In this document: in pieces, positions 32,901-37,522 of the stretch
Position numbering within the stretch: position 1 is the first letter of the stretch
Layout: each line of letters begins with the position of its first letter
Source of the DNA: CAZQHK01 sp964593455
Lineage (GTDB): Bacteria; Muiribacteriota; CAYSPT01
NCBI GenBank assembly: GCA_964593455.1
Contig: CAZQHK010000006.1
Span: 1 to 64,000 of the forward strand
Reading direction: 5' to 3'
Length of the DNA: 64,000 nt
Notes under the pieces: model-generated
Seen by the model: only the letters and a program-made list of their open reading frames with translations
The model's database searches: none
What the model was told of the DNA's origin: nothing
Translations under genes and position numbers: made by a program

Positions 32901-34150
32901 TCCCGCCGACCACCGGCACGGTGACTGGCACGATATACGATGCCATCACCTCTGCTTCGGCCTTGCCGGAAGGTACGGAAGTCGTGATCAAAGATACCGG
33001 CTACTCGGCGGAAGTGGATGTGGCGACCGGTATCTATGAGATCAACGGTATCTCCGTAGAGTTGGTCGGCCGAACCATTGAAGTGACTGCTCACAGCCCC
33101 GGTTATCAGGTGGCGACAGCCGATCCTTATGTCCTTAAACGCGGTGAGATAGCCGTTGTTGACCTGGCCCTGCTTAGAACCACCGGCGCCATAGCCGGCC
33201 AGGTCGTCGATTTAGCAAACGGGTACGGCCTGGAGGGCGCTTCGGTTACGGTAGTCGGCACGTCTCTTACCGAGACCACAGCTGCCGACGGAACGTATTT
33301 GATTACCGCGGTGCCGGCATCCACCGGTCTGACCATCGAGGCGACGCTCTCCGGCTACGAGAGCAAGGCGGCGAACGTGACTATAACAACCGGAGAAAGC
33401 ATTAGTGCCAACTTCAGTATCGAACCGCTCTGGGCTACCGTCTGGGGTATCGTGTATGATACCGGTGCCGGGGCGACACTTACCCTGCCCGGCGGCGATG
33501 TAGTGAGAGGTCTGCCGGTATCCGGGGTGACGGTGAAGTTCTCCAACAGCCTGAACAACTATGTGGCCACCACCGGTGACGACGGTACCTACACGGTGAC
33601 CGGTGTTCGCGGCGACATTGAGAACGGCTACAGTTTCGAGGCGGTCAAACAGGTATACGCTACGGGCAGCCTGGCGAGCGAGATAGTCATCACTCCCGGT
33701 GCTACGGTCGAAGCCAGTATCCCCATTACCCTCGGCGAAGACCAGCTGGGACTGCCGGTAATGGGTATGGCCTGGGTCGAGGACGGCGGCGGTACTGCCG
33801 GACAGTACGACGACAATGAAACCGCTCCGGCGGGAATCATCGTGTCGGCCGGTGCCGGTCTCAGTACTACCACCATCGAGTTCACCACCGGCCTGGTGAC
33901 TAACCCCGACCGGACCGCCAGCAACGAGTACGCCAACTTCATCATGTACCTGCCGACACCTGAAGATGCCACCCAGGTCTGGTACTTGATGGAAGCTGCT
34001 TATGACAGTACCGGTGACGGCTCGGCCGATAAGTTCGGATCGCAGATCGTGTTCTTCGAGTACGATGAGACTGAAAGTGCCTGGACGAGATCGGTACCGT
34101 CCGGTTCGACCCCGGCCTCGCCGCGAATCAATCTCCCGGTTGGTCCGTGA
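14951..34150 (+). CDS. Giant tandem beta-sandwich repeat surface protein, probable lipoprotein (at least 6399 aa)
   Basis: One frame of 6400 codons, interrupted only by an assembly gap. Residues 1-29 are a signal sequence ending LTVGC, which fits the lipobox with Cys29 as the lipidated residue. About 70 domains of the carboxypeptidase-regulatory-like type follow. The first nine are divergent and longer (85-115 residues). Two of these have SdrD-like acidic calcium loops (EDKNGDGEFGSGEG; EDDNSNGIQEEEE), and a GGTGGDDDDGGG linker lies near residue 255. About 60 regular units of about 84 residues follow, each with G-x-[IV]-x-D, a GATVRV strand, DGSYTI, a G[YF] turn and a Thr-rich TTTVD strand. 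The C-terminal 160 residues are different and include DSTGDGSADK. There is no obvious cell-wall anchor or autotransporter. The start is TTG 14951 with AAAGGGGG ten bases upstream. Likely a fibrous surface or adhesion protein; the function is inferred from architecture only. Confidence 0.9.
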   Translation: MKSLRNCIGVVFITLFFSMLAAITLTVGCAPPEELGGDVIIPDNGQTSPTGQPTTLQGKVLEASWTKPESGLGGVQVTLAVTGGTNLTATTSDAGLFVLHNVPVGTHGLSFFKANYEIADVQVVILSTDLGKTKTLSTQPRSFRRDSDTSRGMIQGQVLDENGTALDGALVKTDLKDPTTGQAYSATTTSVGMSKAGMFQLTVPALATYNLTISRQNYITYKLKSPVTNIVPQRLESVDIGSVQLAPTAPGGTGGDDDDGGGQPAPADAKFRPLKGRVVDSITKLGLNNVKVETEVGLEAFTAADYIHTGVFTFPLSPVGTYRLFATPPPHLGYDALDRGIEITIPPGSGTYELTQKIELKRSTEDVGRVFGQVLDALTAQPVNGATVELGGQITFTGRIGDHYGMYEFPRVMTSTISYYITVRKLGYIPQSQTVKVTTADQEYLQNFTLEPFTSDPDKGIVPGTVIEKDNFDPVAGATVWIETWDGEPLRHNTDDPPQPELGATGATVEAVTVVDGSFVFQNIPASPVAPPQYYTFHAEAGSAYLPGYASQIVVEEGRVTDPPVRIDMVGIKGSISGFIYEDKNGDGEFGSGEGIPGATIEIFGFEDEHKSRTRLDGWYRMENVPLTATGEAYFIVSGAPNYLPDAFEGEVTLTPDNPNRDDISIALRPAKVEGLGHVSGVVTDVYGNVLQGVSVELDFIYQREGVFAEESTRFDGSFFMVNRAVGNYLIRAAQNVKDKYIPVLKEVRVSEGSVASVNFVLNVQTRQLRGIVTDEESDLPLMEVEVMVLDVPKDKQVDLTTLTAANGSFVIPKMPVGNGWRIQFTLDSYDTWVEIIDVPTLADDLDEMDIKLALIVGGISGTVYEDDNSNGIQEEEETTPIPGITITLTPEKGGESPQSVVTGTDGKYSFNRVPIGMYTLRAANDSYYTEDQPFTMNKENLDMSMDFILALKRGNIAGIITDKATDDGIAGATVEIMGTNYATLTDISGSFRFDDIPESTYNLIAYSITYETGTSPGIKVEAGKTTTDSKTMFKLDRKSGSIAGQVVDADSLVGIDKASVVVVGTALTTKTTEDGLFTFEMVPIGVSYTLKAAKVGYGVNQVPQIKVKASKTTSQDIELNAGTGSLVGVAKDGENSQGLSGVSVEVVGTDYRSFTLANGSYTMSNLTIGTYQLIAYSISYEVASVTGVEVKAGEITSVDDFELTPKIGTISGQVTDGETGAGLKGVLVRVSDSTKSVATADDGSFSIEGIRVASGYTVTFTKSGYQKAEKTGVNVFPGKTXXXXXXXXXXXXXXXXXXXXXXXXXXXXXXXXXXIDGSTGIGISEATIRVSGTTLEVISTEYGNYNIGNVPQGEGMTVEVFASGYERISQGDVQVLANQTSIVDFNLTSKTGSVAGQIYDQSTGRVVSNSIVRVYRTSKQTRSGADGSYIISGIPTSVSGTTVEASAAGYATEQVGGVPITAGMTTTVDVGLAPTTGAVSGLVYNETTGDGLAGATVRLKGTSLSTLTDTTGTYTMIEVPLFLDGTTIEAVAVGFQRGETGGVITKAGETVTADVSLQPTAGQVSGQVVEKGTNIPIKDALVKLSGAPKVQAKTVADGTFTLADVPTAASGSTLEVTAVGYGRATVGSMLVFPGRTTTVNIVMEQANGILAGRLDDANTGMGIEDAEVRIKGTSLSKATDKDGNYTITGVPVLEAGTVDFVAMGYTTLSVGSVTINSGETTYLDVSLDPATGTITGQVRNAFTSDILTGAQLRILGSKLTTSTDTSGYYTFDSVPTALDGMTLEISAVGFDTFQYEDTSVRSGESITINADLVPSTGSLVGRITDEAEGKVIEGATVRLIGTAYTVTSDVEGQYKVENIPTIHSGKTLEVSARGFALERISNVDIVPGTISSLDVELSSRVGSVAGEIIETISGQPITNATIRIVGTHFEQTTDRNGQYKVIDVLAAEGYTLEVVASGYGISYLGDVDVPAGGVVTANVSLSPSIGTLAGQIRDSVTTEAVKGAQIRLLGSRFSTVTSAEGYYLFENLPGSLSGNTLEVSMSNYSAYYAENVRIAPGEITSLDIFIDPSTGSLAGRITSETEGTAIEEATVRLIGTAYTVVSDSSGEYFIEDIPTIHSGKTLEVSAQGYALKQVASVDILAGTVSSLDIELSSRVGIIAGEVTETISGQLIKDATVRIVGTHFEMVTSATGQYKVEDVPAADGYTLEIVASGYDIGYVGGVDVPAGGVVTANVALAPSIGTLAGQVRDSVTDEAVKNAQVRLLGSRFSSETDSEGYYLFENIPGSLSGNTLEISMSNYSTYYAANVRIAPGEISTLDIFIDPSTGSLAGRITSESEGTAIEKASVRLIGTAYMVVSDASGEYLINNIPIIHSGKTIEVSAQGYALRQVAGVDIVAGTISALDIELSSRVGIIAGEVTETISGQLIKDATVRIVGTHFEIVTSSTGQYKMEDVPTADGYTLEIVASGYDIGYVGSVDVPAGGVVTANVALAPSIGTLAGQVKDSITDEPLKDVQVRLLGSRFSSETDNDGYYTFEDIPGNLSGNTLEFSLTSYSTYYAENVAIEPGEISTLNITLDSTSSGVAGRIIDEATEIGVGGATVRILGTSFQTTSSTVSQALGAFEITGVPVIHNGKTVEVIVSGYATKLVGNLELTAGTTSTLDIYISRTMGTITGQVRNSVSGKAIANVTVRMMGTVFEDQSSSDGLYIIENIPAATGYTVEAVSLGFTSVRTGDVEIVAGGVVTVNFSITADVGAVAGQVMDSISGTPVKDVIVKIGGTALPQFEAQTDSEGFYAINEIPLDLDGLTLEFFDPNYQSLDDGDINIAAGQVTTVDAVMIPNTGTIAGYITDAITENGIQGVSIKLKGTQYGTTSDYDGSYTIVEVPLAYSGRTLEVRMDGYFMKSQSDIDLVAGETTFADLFLQRRVGNVTGTIYSATDGLGLNQSIVRVVGTDLEALTTSDGRYTITGIPVQANGETVETISALLSAYGEQVKNVTIYAGSTSVLDFELTKQTGGITGVITDAGTAEGVTNATVLILGTIENRRTEEGGLYTFEELSVMTGATVEVRASGYQTATVSSVDVSAGSVTTVNVSLQQNTGTVAGQITDATTAEGISEATVRVVGTARSAITDNYGIYKIDKVPVLTGTTIEVTAANYQRDSAGNIDISPGETTTVNVTLDPTTGSITGIITDSKSTAGIAGSTVRIVGSALSMITAEDGTYTIDGVPVYLDGTTIEITKSGYRQNRVASVSILPGQTTTVNVELTKSVGAIAGVVTNKSTGGGLAGSVVRISGTSLSTTTSIDGSYLIEDVPTATGTTVEAFATGFLSSAEGGVSILPAETTTVDLKLDPTIGSLVGQITDSTTQGGISGAIVRVTGTSLVATTSNDGTYDIPEVPITTGTTIEAFKINYELGFKSSVVIEPGTTTTADIELTPSVGVIVGQVLDSVTKQGIPGATARVAGTMLSTTTLEDGSYTIVEVPTSASGLTVEATAQGYERGTTSGVVVDPGSTTTSVDIILSPTSGAVAGQIIDQSTGDGLGGATVRVAGTFLSATTAIDGSYVIVNVAVTTGTTIEAVAVGYETEQTTGVVVKAGASTTVDLSLVPKKGSIAGIVTDRSTAQGIAGATVRVGGTSLLVVTATDGTYAISAIPVMTGTTIEAFASGYSPGDVESVTIKAGESTTVNISLELTTGSLAGVVRDLKTARGIPSAIVRVLGTALSTLTNDDGTYLIESVPVITGTTVEAVANGYILGQASDITVLSGTTATADIDLSPNVGIVTGQITDASTSAGIALATVRVAGTALSARTETDGSYTIEEVPVLTGTTVEVFASNYQRGEETNISIVAGEAILVNIALQPTSASISGVIADEKTGTGLSGATIRVSGTSLSAVSAADGSYTIASVPVSISGTTVEAFKAGYDNNSQSDVELNPGGTTTVDLDLLPSTSNISGVVTNKATGSALSGATVRVAGTSLFAITGGDGSYSIVSVPVSVSGTTVEANATGYVSNYEASVALVAGETTSVDIELLPRVGYLTGQIVDSTTQGGVSGAVVRVVGTLLSTVTAGDGTYSMEDVPVMTGGTVEAFIVGYTKGVTGSVDVEPGTATTVDIEISPNIGTIVGQVTDASTFLAVSGATIRVAGSALSARSDVDGIFLIGSVPTGTGITVEAYAPGFVTDREGDVTVAQGAVTTVDMSLFPSMGVLAGQITDSSTGAGISNATVRVSGTSLFANTAGDGTYSISNVPARTGITVEVSSVGYQYGNEGGLEVKYGETTIVDLNLTPNTGSIVGIITNTSTGSGLSGATIRISGTSLSTASSATGEYEFESVPIGASGSTVEAYATGFTMANEGSVDVVAGQVTMVNLSLYPNTGSMSGIVFNQATGSGLSGATVRILGTSISQVTAGDGSFTIVSIPTTTGSTVEAYMTGFTSVPQGGVEVKPGETTSVDLELIPKTGTLVGLVLDETTAEGISGAAVRVMGTSLSALTENDGSYIIADVPVSTGSTVEAFSSGFRSSSSGGVVISPGQTTSVDLDLTPTTGIVAGQVLNRATGTGLSGASVKVVGTALQVSAASDGSFSIEGVPTTTGTTVEAFASGFVSGSSGGVVVNPGEATTVTVYLSPNTGVIAGMVTNSKTFQGISGATVRIAGTQRQGLTDSGGMFSITDVPVTTAATTVEVFFSGFTSSKEGDVLVRAGETITVDVELTPNVGSIAGVVRKYGTSTPISGATVRVIGTALAEATDGNGDFNIENIPVMGTTLEVSARGYQLKNDILVTISSGEVTSVNIDLELGTGNIAGVVTDSTTAQGLSGATVRVSGTDLSTATGGDGSYSIADVPLVTSVTVEAFFVGYENISGEGNTLVAVESGSTVTADLELSPLTGGIVGVVTDFSTGRGISGANVRVVGTSLVGIAGSNGAYTVNSVPTKVTGTTLEFFAPDYQSDTVSSVTITSGEFVTVNKSLYPTTGAITGRITDSKTRAGVSGATVRIAGTSLAEATDNDGMYTIENITVKEEGVTVEAFNRGYTSTAESFDLIAGSVVTVDLAISPNVGSIAGQVTDATTASPIADAKVRVAGTQIEVESDSDGLYLITNVEAGTGITLEATAADFSPESVGSVTVTAGSTTTASIGMRPITGSLVGQITDASTGSGVTNATVRVVGTEKIGETEDATGQYTITGIPVQEGTTIQVITIGYSTETDVIDIVGGQATVLDFALAPKTGYITGSVRDSVTNQGISGARVSITGTALSDLTDGEGLFNIANVEVKGSPGYTLAARHADYNEDSITDVTVDSGETTSVTISIDPSTGSLVGQVVDSGTGASISGATVRISGTSLSDQTDGNGAYELDRIPLTGQTREVNLTFTAPNYTSVTGTTTEITFGQTTLLDQPLTPNYGTVAGTVMDAGSGSGISGATVRLLGTLLNDVTDGTGNFSITNVPVKTGIEAEATASTYGTATEEVTMVAGSVSTIVLTLTRATGTIVGLVTDELDGRGISGATVRVVGSTIIEETDANGLYEIENVLADANGGASVEVTATNYDTGTGRVDITPGSTATIDVTIEPTVGHLTGLVIDTDTGLAISGASVRITGTQHETNSDGTGLFEISNVYVDLSVGITLGVTLEVSMPEYESLDEGVAVTRGVKAYKLLEMQHVKGTITGQITNASTGDEVPGARVQVRGTGSSENSAADGSYLLEDVPVAEGGESMIVDVTATGYLPGEGQGTLVRGGTVSIDVPLTPNIGSVAGLVTDFYSGTALEGAIVRVRGTSRDDTTGIDGSYLIPSILVETGGTREVTLEFVLADYQTTTEVVEISGGSTVSLDGKIKPLTGLVTGFITDSTTGEVISAATVRLLKGGGLTDTTGDDGAFEFANISTSLFAGASVEVVKEKFFTNTESTIPATFGSGGILTVNMSIELTPSIAKIEGTVTDQKSGQPISGALVLIKDTGKSATTDDTGAYEITSISVGVVSGVTRNLVVSKIGFTSVTSSDIQFDPGVTVSHDLELPPTTGTVTGTIYDAITSASALPEGTEVVIKDTGYSAEVDVATGIYEINGISVELVGRTIEVTAHSPGYQVATADPYVLKRGEIAVVDLALLRTTGAIAGQVVDLANGYGLEGASVTVVGTSLTETTAADGTYLITAVPASTGLTIEATLSGYESKAANVTITTGESISANFSIEPLWATVWGIVYDTGAGATLTLPGGDVVRGLPVSGVTVKFSNSLNNYVATTGDDGTYTVTGVRGDIENGYSFEAVKQVYATGSLASEIVITPGATVEASIPITLGEDQLGLPVMGMAWVEDGGGTAGQYDDNETAPAGIIVSAGAGLSTTTIEFTTGLVTNPDRTASNEYANFIMYLPTPEDATQVWYLMEAAYDSTGDGSADKFGSQIVFFEYDETESAWTRSVPSGSTPASPRINLPVGP
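18796..18895. other. Assembly gap (100 Ns) inside the repeat array
   Basis: Exactly 100 Ns, the conventional scaffold placeholder. Before the gap the domain stops at VFPGKTA, and after it the next begins at IDGSTGIGIS. Aligned with a complete unit, only about 17 residues are missing (about 52 bases), or that plus whole repeats. The drawn length is therefore probably not real. Confidence 0.9.
20393..22675 (+). repeat. Higher-order repeat: three copies of a three-domain block (762, 762, 759 bp)
   Basis: The domain order A-B-C (LxGRIT...LIGTAY; AGEV...ETISGQ...IVGTHF; LAGQ...DSVT...LLGSRF) occurs at 20393-21154, 21155-21916 and 21917-22675. Copies 2 and 3 are nearly identical over long stretches of DNA, with copy 1 more diverged. 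This marks recent block duplication inside an otherwise diverged array. Confidence 0.88.
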
Positions 34151-34161
34151 CGGAGACGATA

Positions 34162-36387
34162 ATGACGAGGAGAGGGGAGCATCAAGCTTCCCTCTCCTTT
34201 TCTCATACCGGGAACCGCCGGTTTTCTTATCTCCTGTCCTTGTTGTTGCTCGTTGTCCCGGTATTATTTCTTCCCTTTTCCAGTGAAGGCTTCACAAAAC
34301 CCAAAATGTGGTTTATGGAACTGATAGCAGCAATCGCGCTTCCCATACTCGTATGGACACGGTTTCGGTCTCCCCGGCCGAAGGGGGTGCCGGACACGTT
34401 TATACAGGCGTTTTTTTTGTGGGTTGCTGGAGCCGGTCTGTATCTCATAGCCAGGCAAGGTGTTGACGGGCCAAACCTGCATTATTTTTTTGAACGGATA
34501 CTGTATGTCGCTGCGCTTCTGGTGGTGTACCTGGTCGCGGTGGAAACGTCTGATGATCAGAGTTTCAGGAGCAGGTTAAGCGGACTGTCGGCGCTATCGG
34601 CCGGACTTCTAGCAGCGGTGGGCATCGCCCAATTTGCAGGTTTTCCACTGTTTCCCGATCTACAGCTTTTCGGCAGGTTGCGAATGTATTCACTGGTGGG
34701 CAATCCCAATTACCTGGCCGGATCCCTGGCAGCTTTACTTCTTTTCTCCCTGTATTGGTTTCTCCAGGGAGGGACGGTCAGACGGTTGACCGGAGGCGTG
34801 GCAATTATCCTGGCGTTAGTCTGTCTACTTCTTACTCGCTCCCGGGGCGGATGGCTGGCATGTATCTGTGGAGTAATCATATTTGTTGGAATCCTGGTAA
34901 AAAACTCTTATTTCCCAAGCTATCCCGATAGGTCCGGCAGACGCCGCCGAATGATAAAGAAGCTGGCTCTGGCTGCAGCAGCCATGGTGGCGGGTTTGAT
35001 CATAACGGTTTCATTTTGGAACGATAGACTGGATTTGGGCGAACGGGTCAAGTCTGCTCTCGATCCTGACAATCCTAATATAAGGAAACGCTTACTCATG
35101 TGGAAAGTTTCCTGGAAGATTGTTGGAGACCACCCGGTTTTCGGGGTGGGTTTGGGAACATTGGGAGACCGGTATCTTGACTATCAGCGCCGGTACTTTC
35201 TGGAAGGAAACGAAGACGATAGGAAATATTCTGCGTCTCCGAACCATATCCACAATGATTACCTCGAGCTGGCTGCGGAGACAGGAGTACCGGGAGTCAT
35301 TCTCTTTCTGTCTTTCCTGGCCGCTGTATTTTGGCGGGGATTATCCTCTCTGCCTGGAAACGGTGAGAACAACCGTACCGATCCTCTTGTGTCACGTTTA
35401 CGATTCGAAGACGAAACTCTGTGGCGGGCTTCCTTGAGCGCCTCCGCCGCCGCCTGTCTGGTGGATGGATTAGTTGGGTTTCCGTTAAGCCTGCCGGTAT
35501 CCGGAGTCGTGCTGTTTGGATCGCTGGGCTTGCTGGCCGGAAAAAGACTGTCACCGGTGACCGAATGTCGAACAAGTGGATTTACTCTCGGATGGATTCC
35601 GGCGGCGATCACGGGTGTGGTTCTGCCGGTTCTGCTACTCATCATGTTGTTCAGACTGGCGGCCTCGGATATACATATCAGTTCGGCTATCGGCCTGGTA
35701 AAAACCGGCCACGGTGAGGCGGCCGTGAAGCATCTAACGGCGGCTGCCAATTATAATCCCTGGAACCCTCTCATACCTTATTATCAGGCCCAGGCAGCGG
35801 TTCTTTCGGGAGACACTGACCGGGCTCTTTCATTGTATGGGGAATCGCTTAACCGCAAGGCAGGTTATATGGCCCATTACAACCGGGGTTCTATCTACAG
35901 CGCCATGAAACTCTATAGCCAGGCACGTGACGAGTATAACCGTGCTTTGGAGTTGTATCCCCGGTTGGGTGAGGCTGCCTTCAGCCTGGGACTGGTCGCC
36001 GACATCCTCGGGTCCTCAGAAGAAGCCGAACAGGCCTGGATCCGTGCCGACAGAGACAGTCGCCAGCCGATTATCGAGGCCCGTTACCAACTGGCAAAAC
36101 TGGCGGTAAAAAAGGGTGATCGAGCCAGGGCGGCCGAGCACTTCATTTCATTCATTACCGTCGGGAATCAAGAAATTACTCGAATTCAACGGGAAGTTAC
36201 CGCCATTATGGGGGGGCCTCCATCGACTGCTTTCAAGACATTCACCAAGTTTCCAGACAAAGCTCTTAAACTGCTGAGACGTCAGAACACGATTGCCCGG
36301 GACATGGCCAAAGCCGCTCAGTTCCTGAAAAGTGAAAAGATCGACCCGCCTCCATTTTTTACTTTGCCGAAAGTGGTTCCGCAGTGA
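34162..36387 (+). CDS. O-antigen-ligase/Wzy-like membrane protein with C-terminal TPRs (copy 1)
   Basis: 741 residues from ATG 34162, with GGAG seven bases upstream. A GTG at 34147 overlapping the giant gene's stop is an alternative. About 11-12 membrane helices fill residues 15-475. The Wzy_C signature is present: GDHPVFGVGLGTLGDRYLDY (about 321) and HNDYLELAAETGVPG (about 363) in a large loop. Residues about 500-700 form TPR helices (AHYNRGSIYSAMKLYSQA; AAFSLGLVADILGSSEEA). The family joins glycans to lipid A or, in PglL-type enzymes, to proteins. Its position behind the giant gene suggests the latter (inference). A terminator-like hairpin overlaps its first codons. Confidence 0.88.
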   Translation: MTRRGEHQASLSFSHTGNRRFSYLLSLLLLVVPVLFLPFSSEGFTKPKMWFMELIAAIALPILVWTRFRSPRPKGVPDTFIQAFFLWVAGAGLYLIARQGVDGPNLHYFFERILYVAALLVVYLVAVETSDDQSFRSRLSGLSALSAGLLAAVGIAQFAGFPLFPDLQLFGRLRMYSLVGNPNYLAGSLAALLLFSLYWFLQGGTVRRLTGGVAIILALVCLLLTRSRGGWLACICGVIIFVGILVKNSYFPSYPDRSGRRRRMIKKLALAAAAMVAGLIITVSFWNDRLDLGERVKSALDPDNPNIRKRLLMWKVSWKIVGDHPVFGVGLGTLGDRYLDYQRRYFLEGNEDDRKYSASPNHIHNDYLELAAETGVPGVILFLSFLAAVFWRGLSSLPGNGENNRTDPLVSRLRFEDETLWRASLSASAAACLVDGLVGFPLSLPVSGVVLFGSLGLLAGKRLSPVTECRTSGFTLGWIPAAITGVVLPVLLLIMLFRLAASDIHISSAIGLVKTGHGEAAVKHLTAAANYNPWNPLIPYYQAQAAVLSGDTDRALSLYGESLNRKAGYMAHYNRGSIYSAMKLYSQARDEYNRALELYPRLGEAAFSLGLVADILGSSEEAEQAWIRADRDSRQPIIEARYQLAKLAVKKGDRARAAEHFISFITVGNQEITRIQREVTAIMGGPPSTAFKTFTKFPDKALKLLRRQNTIARDMAKAAQFLKSEKIDPPPFFTLPKVVPQ
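34169..34203 (+). terminator. Terminator-like hairpin overlapping the start of the next gene
   Basis: An 8-bp stem GGAGAGGG (34169-34176) with CCCTCTCC (34190-34197) is followed by TTTTCTC. It starts 19 bases after the giant gene's stop but 7 bases inside the coding sequence of the Wzy-like gene. It could end most giant-gene transcripts while allowing limited read-through. Confidence 0.7.
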
Positions 36388-36415
36388 CCCTCTCTTAACC
36401 CGTATATTTCATGAG

Positions 36416-37375
36416 TTATAGTTTCAGCTGCATCGGGAGGGCGGACGGTTGAAACGGAAGTTTGCTTCGTGTCCGGTCGGTGAATAGGTTGTTCTCTTTG
36501 AGATTCATATACATCAACCCGGGCATTATGGTGGTGTAAAGCTCTTGATCACTGTCACCGTTCCAGTCGCCAAAGATCACAGTATAGCCTAATATAATGA
36601 TAATCTTGTCGGGTTCTCCCCAGGGGATATACATGATATGATTATACTCATTGGAAACCGAAAAGGCCGCGATGGATGAAAGATCATGTGTAGAGAAAAC
36701 GGGGTTGTCCGGATTCACAGGAGAGTTAGTAAATATAAATTCAGTAATGGGAGTGCCGGAAAGATCCAGTTCGGCTTCGATTTTTTCATCGCTGGTAGGA
36801 TGGTCGAGAACAACGGGATTCGTTACCGGGGAAAAGGCGGAATCATTCCACACCGGCCGGGTGAATGTCAATTCTATCATGTCTCCGTAACAAGCCCGCC
36901 TGTCGTTGGGCACAGTTTTTCCAGATAGCGACTTAGAAGCCCCAGTAACGGCGTACGGAATGTCCGGAATTATAATTCGCTTCTTTCCCACGTCCAGAAA
37001 TTTGACATCCATGAGCCGTGGATCGGGCAGGTATGAGAGAGTAACATCGTCCCGTGTTTGCCTCTGCCCGTCGGCTCCCTGGCTGCCAATGACACCGGCA
37101 AAAACGTCGAGATAGTAGTCGGCTCCCCACGGGTCTATCGGCAACTTGACTATGTATTTCCCTTTGAGTACCGTCAAAGAGTCGGCTTTTCTCGGTTCCA
37201 TGGAGTTGAATCTGGTTAGAGCGTTGATAATGACATCAATATCCTGTTTGACTTTAGCTGTTTTGGCGTCATCCGACATACTTGAAAATTGTGGAAGTGC
37301 TACCGCTACCAGGATACCGATGATGGCCACGACTATCATCAGTTCAATCAAAGAAAATCCCCTGGTATTACTCAT
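36416..37375 (-). CDS. Type II secretion/type IV pilus-like pseudopilin with a long C-terminal extension
   Basis: 319 residues from ATG 37375. The prepilin signature MSNTRG^FSLIELMIVV is intact, with cleavage after Gly6, Phe at +1 and Glu at +5, followed by a hydrophobic helix. Residues about 30-90 match the major pseudopilin GspG pattern (ALTRFNS, GKYIVKLPIDPWGADYYLD). The protein then continues for more than 200 residues, against about 140 total for a typical GspG. The extension is beta-rich, with VIFGDWNGDSDQELYTT reminiscent of a calcium loop. It is transcribed against both neighbours, and no other secretion-system gene is nearby. A possible -10 (TATAAT, 37416-37411) lies upstream. Confidence 0.85.
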   Translation of the reverse strand: MSNTRGFSLIELMIVVAIIGILVAVALPQFSSMSDDAKTAKVKQDIDVIINALTRFNSMEPRKADSLTVLKGKYIVKLPIDPWGADYYLDVFAGVIGSQGADGQRQTRDDVTLSYLPDPRLMDVKFLDVGKKRIIIPDIPYAVTGASKSLSGKTVPNDRRACYGDMIELTFTRPVWNDSAFSPVTNPVVLDHPTSDEKIEAELDLSGTPITEFIFTNSPVNPDNPVFSTHDLSSIAAFSVSNEYNHIMYIPWGEPDKIIIILGYTVIFGDWNGDSDQELYTTIMPGLMYMNLKENNLFTDRTRSKLPFQPSALPMQLKL

Positions 37376-37522
37376 CGAGACAAACACCTCTCTTAATAGT
37401 CAACGGCTCAATTATACATAAAAGTTCCTTTGCTGTTGGTGAAATATACGAGTCAAGGACAATTTATTTTCCCTGGCGCTTGAAATGGAAACGGTTTCGG
37501 TTACTGACTTTCCTGTGGTATT

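Larger units (their letters stand above)
17815..33430 (+). repeat. Array of about 61 tandem coding repeats of about 254 bp
   Basis: Coding repeats in register, each about 84-85 codons, counted by the recurrent opening G-x-[IV]-x-D and the GATVRV and DGSYTI strands. Most units differ at many positions at both DNA and protein level, so the array is old apart from the block at 20393-22675. The count is by eye and the array contains the N gap at 18796. Confidence 0.85.

Noticed and set aside
17815..33430. CRISPR or other non-coding repeat array
   Set aside because: The 254-bp period keeps one open frame and encodes recognisable protein domains; there are no short identical repeats with unique spacers.
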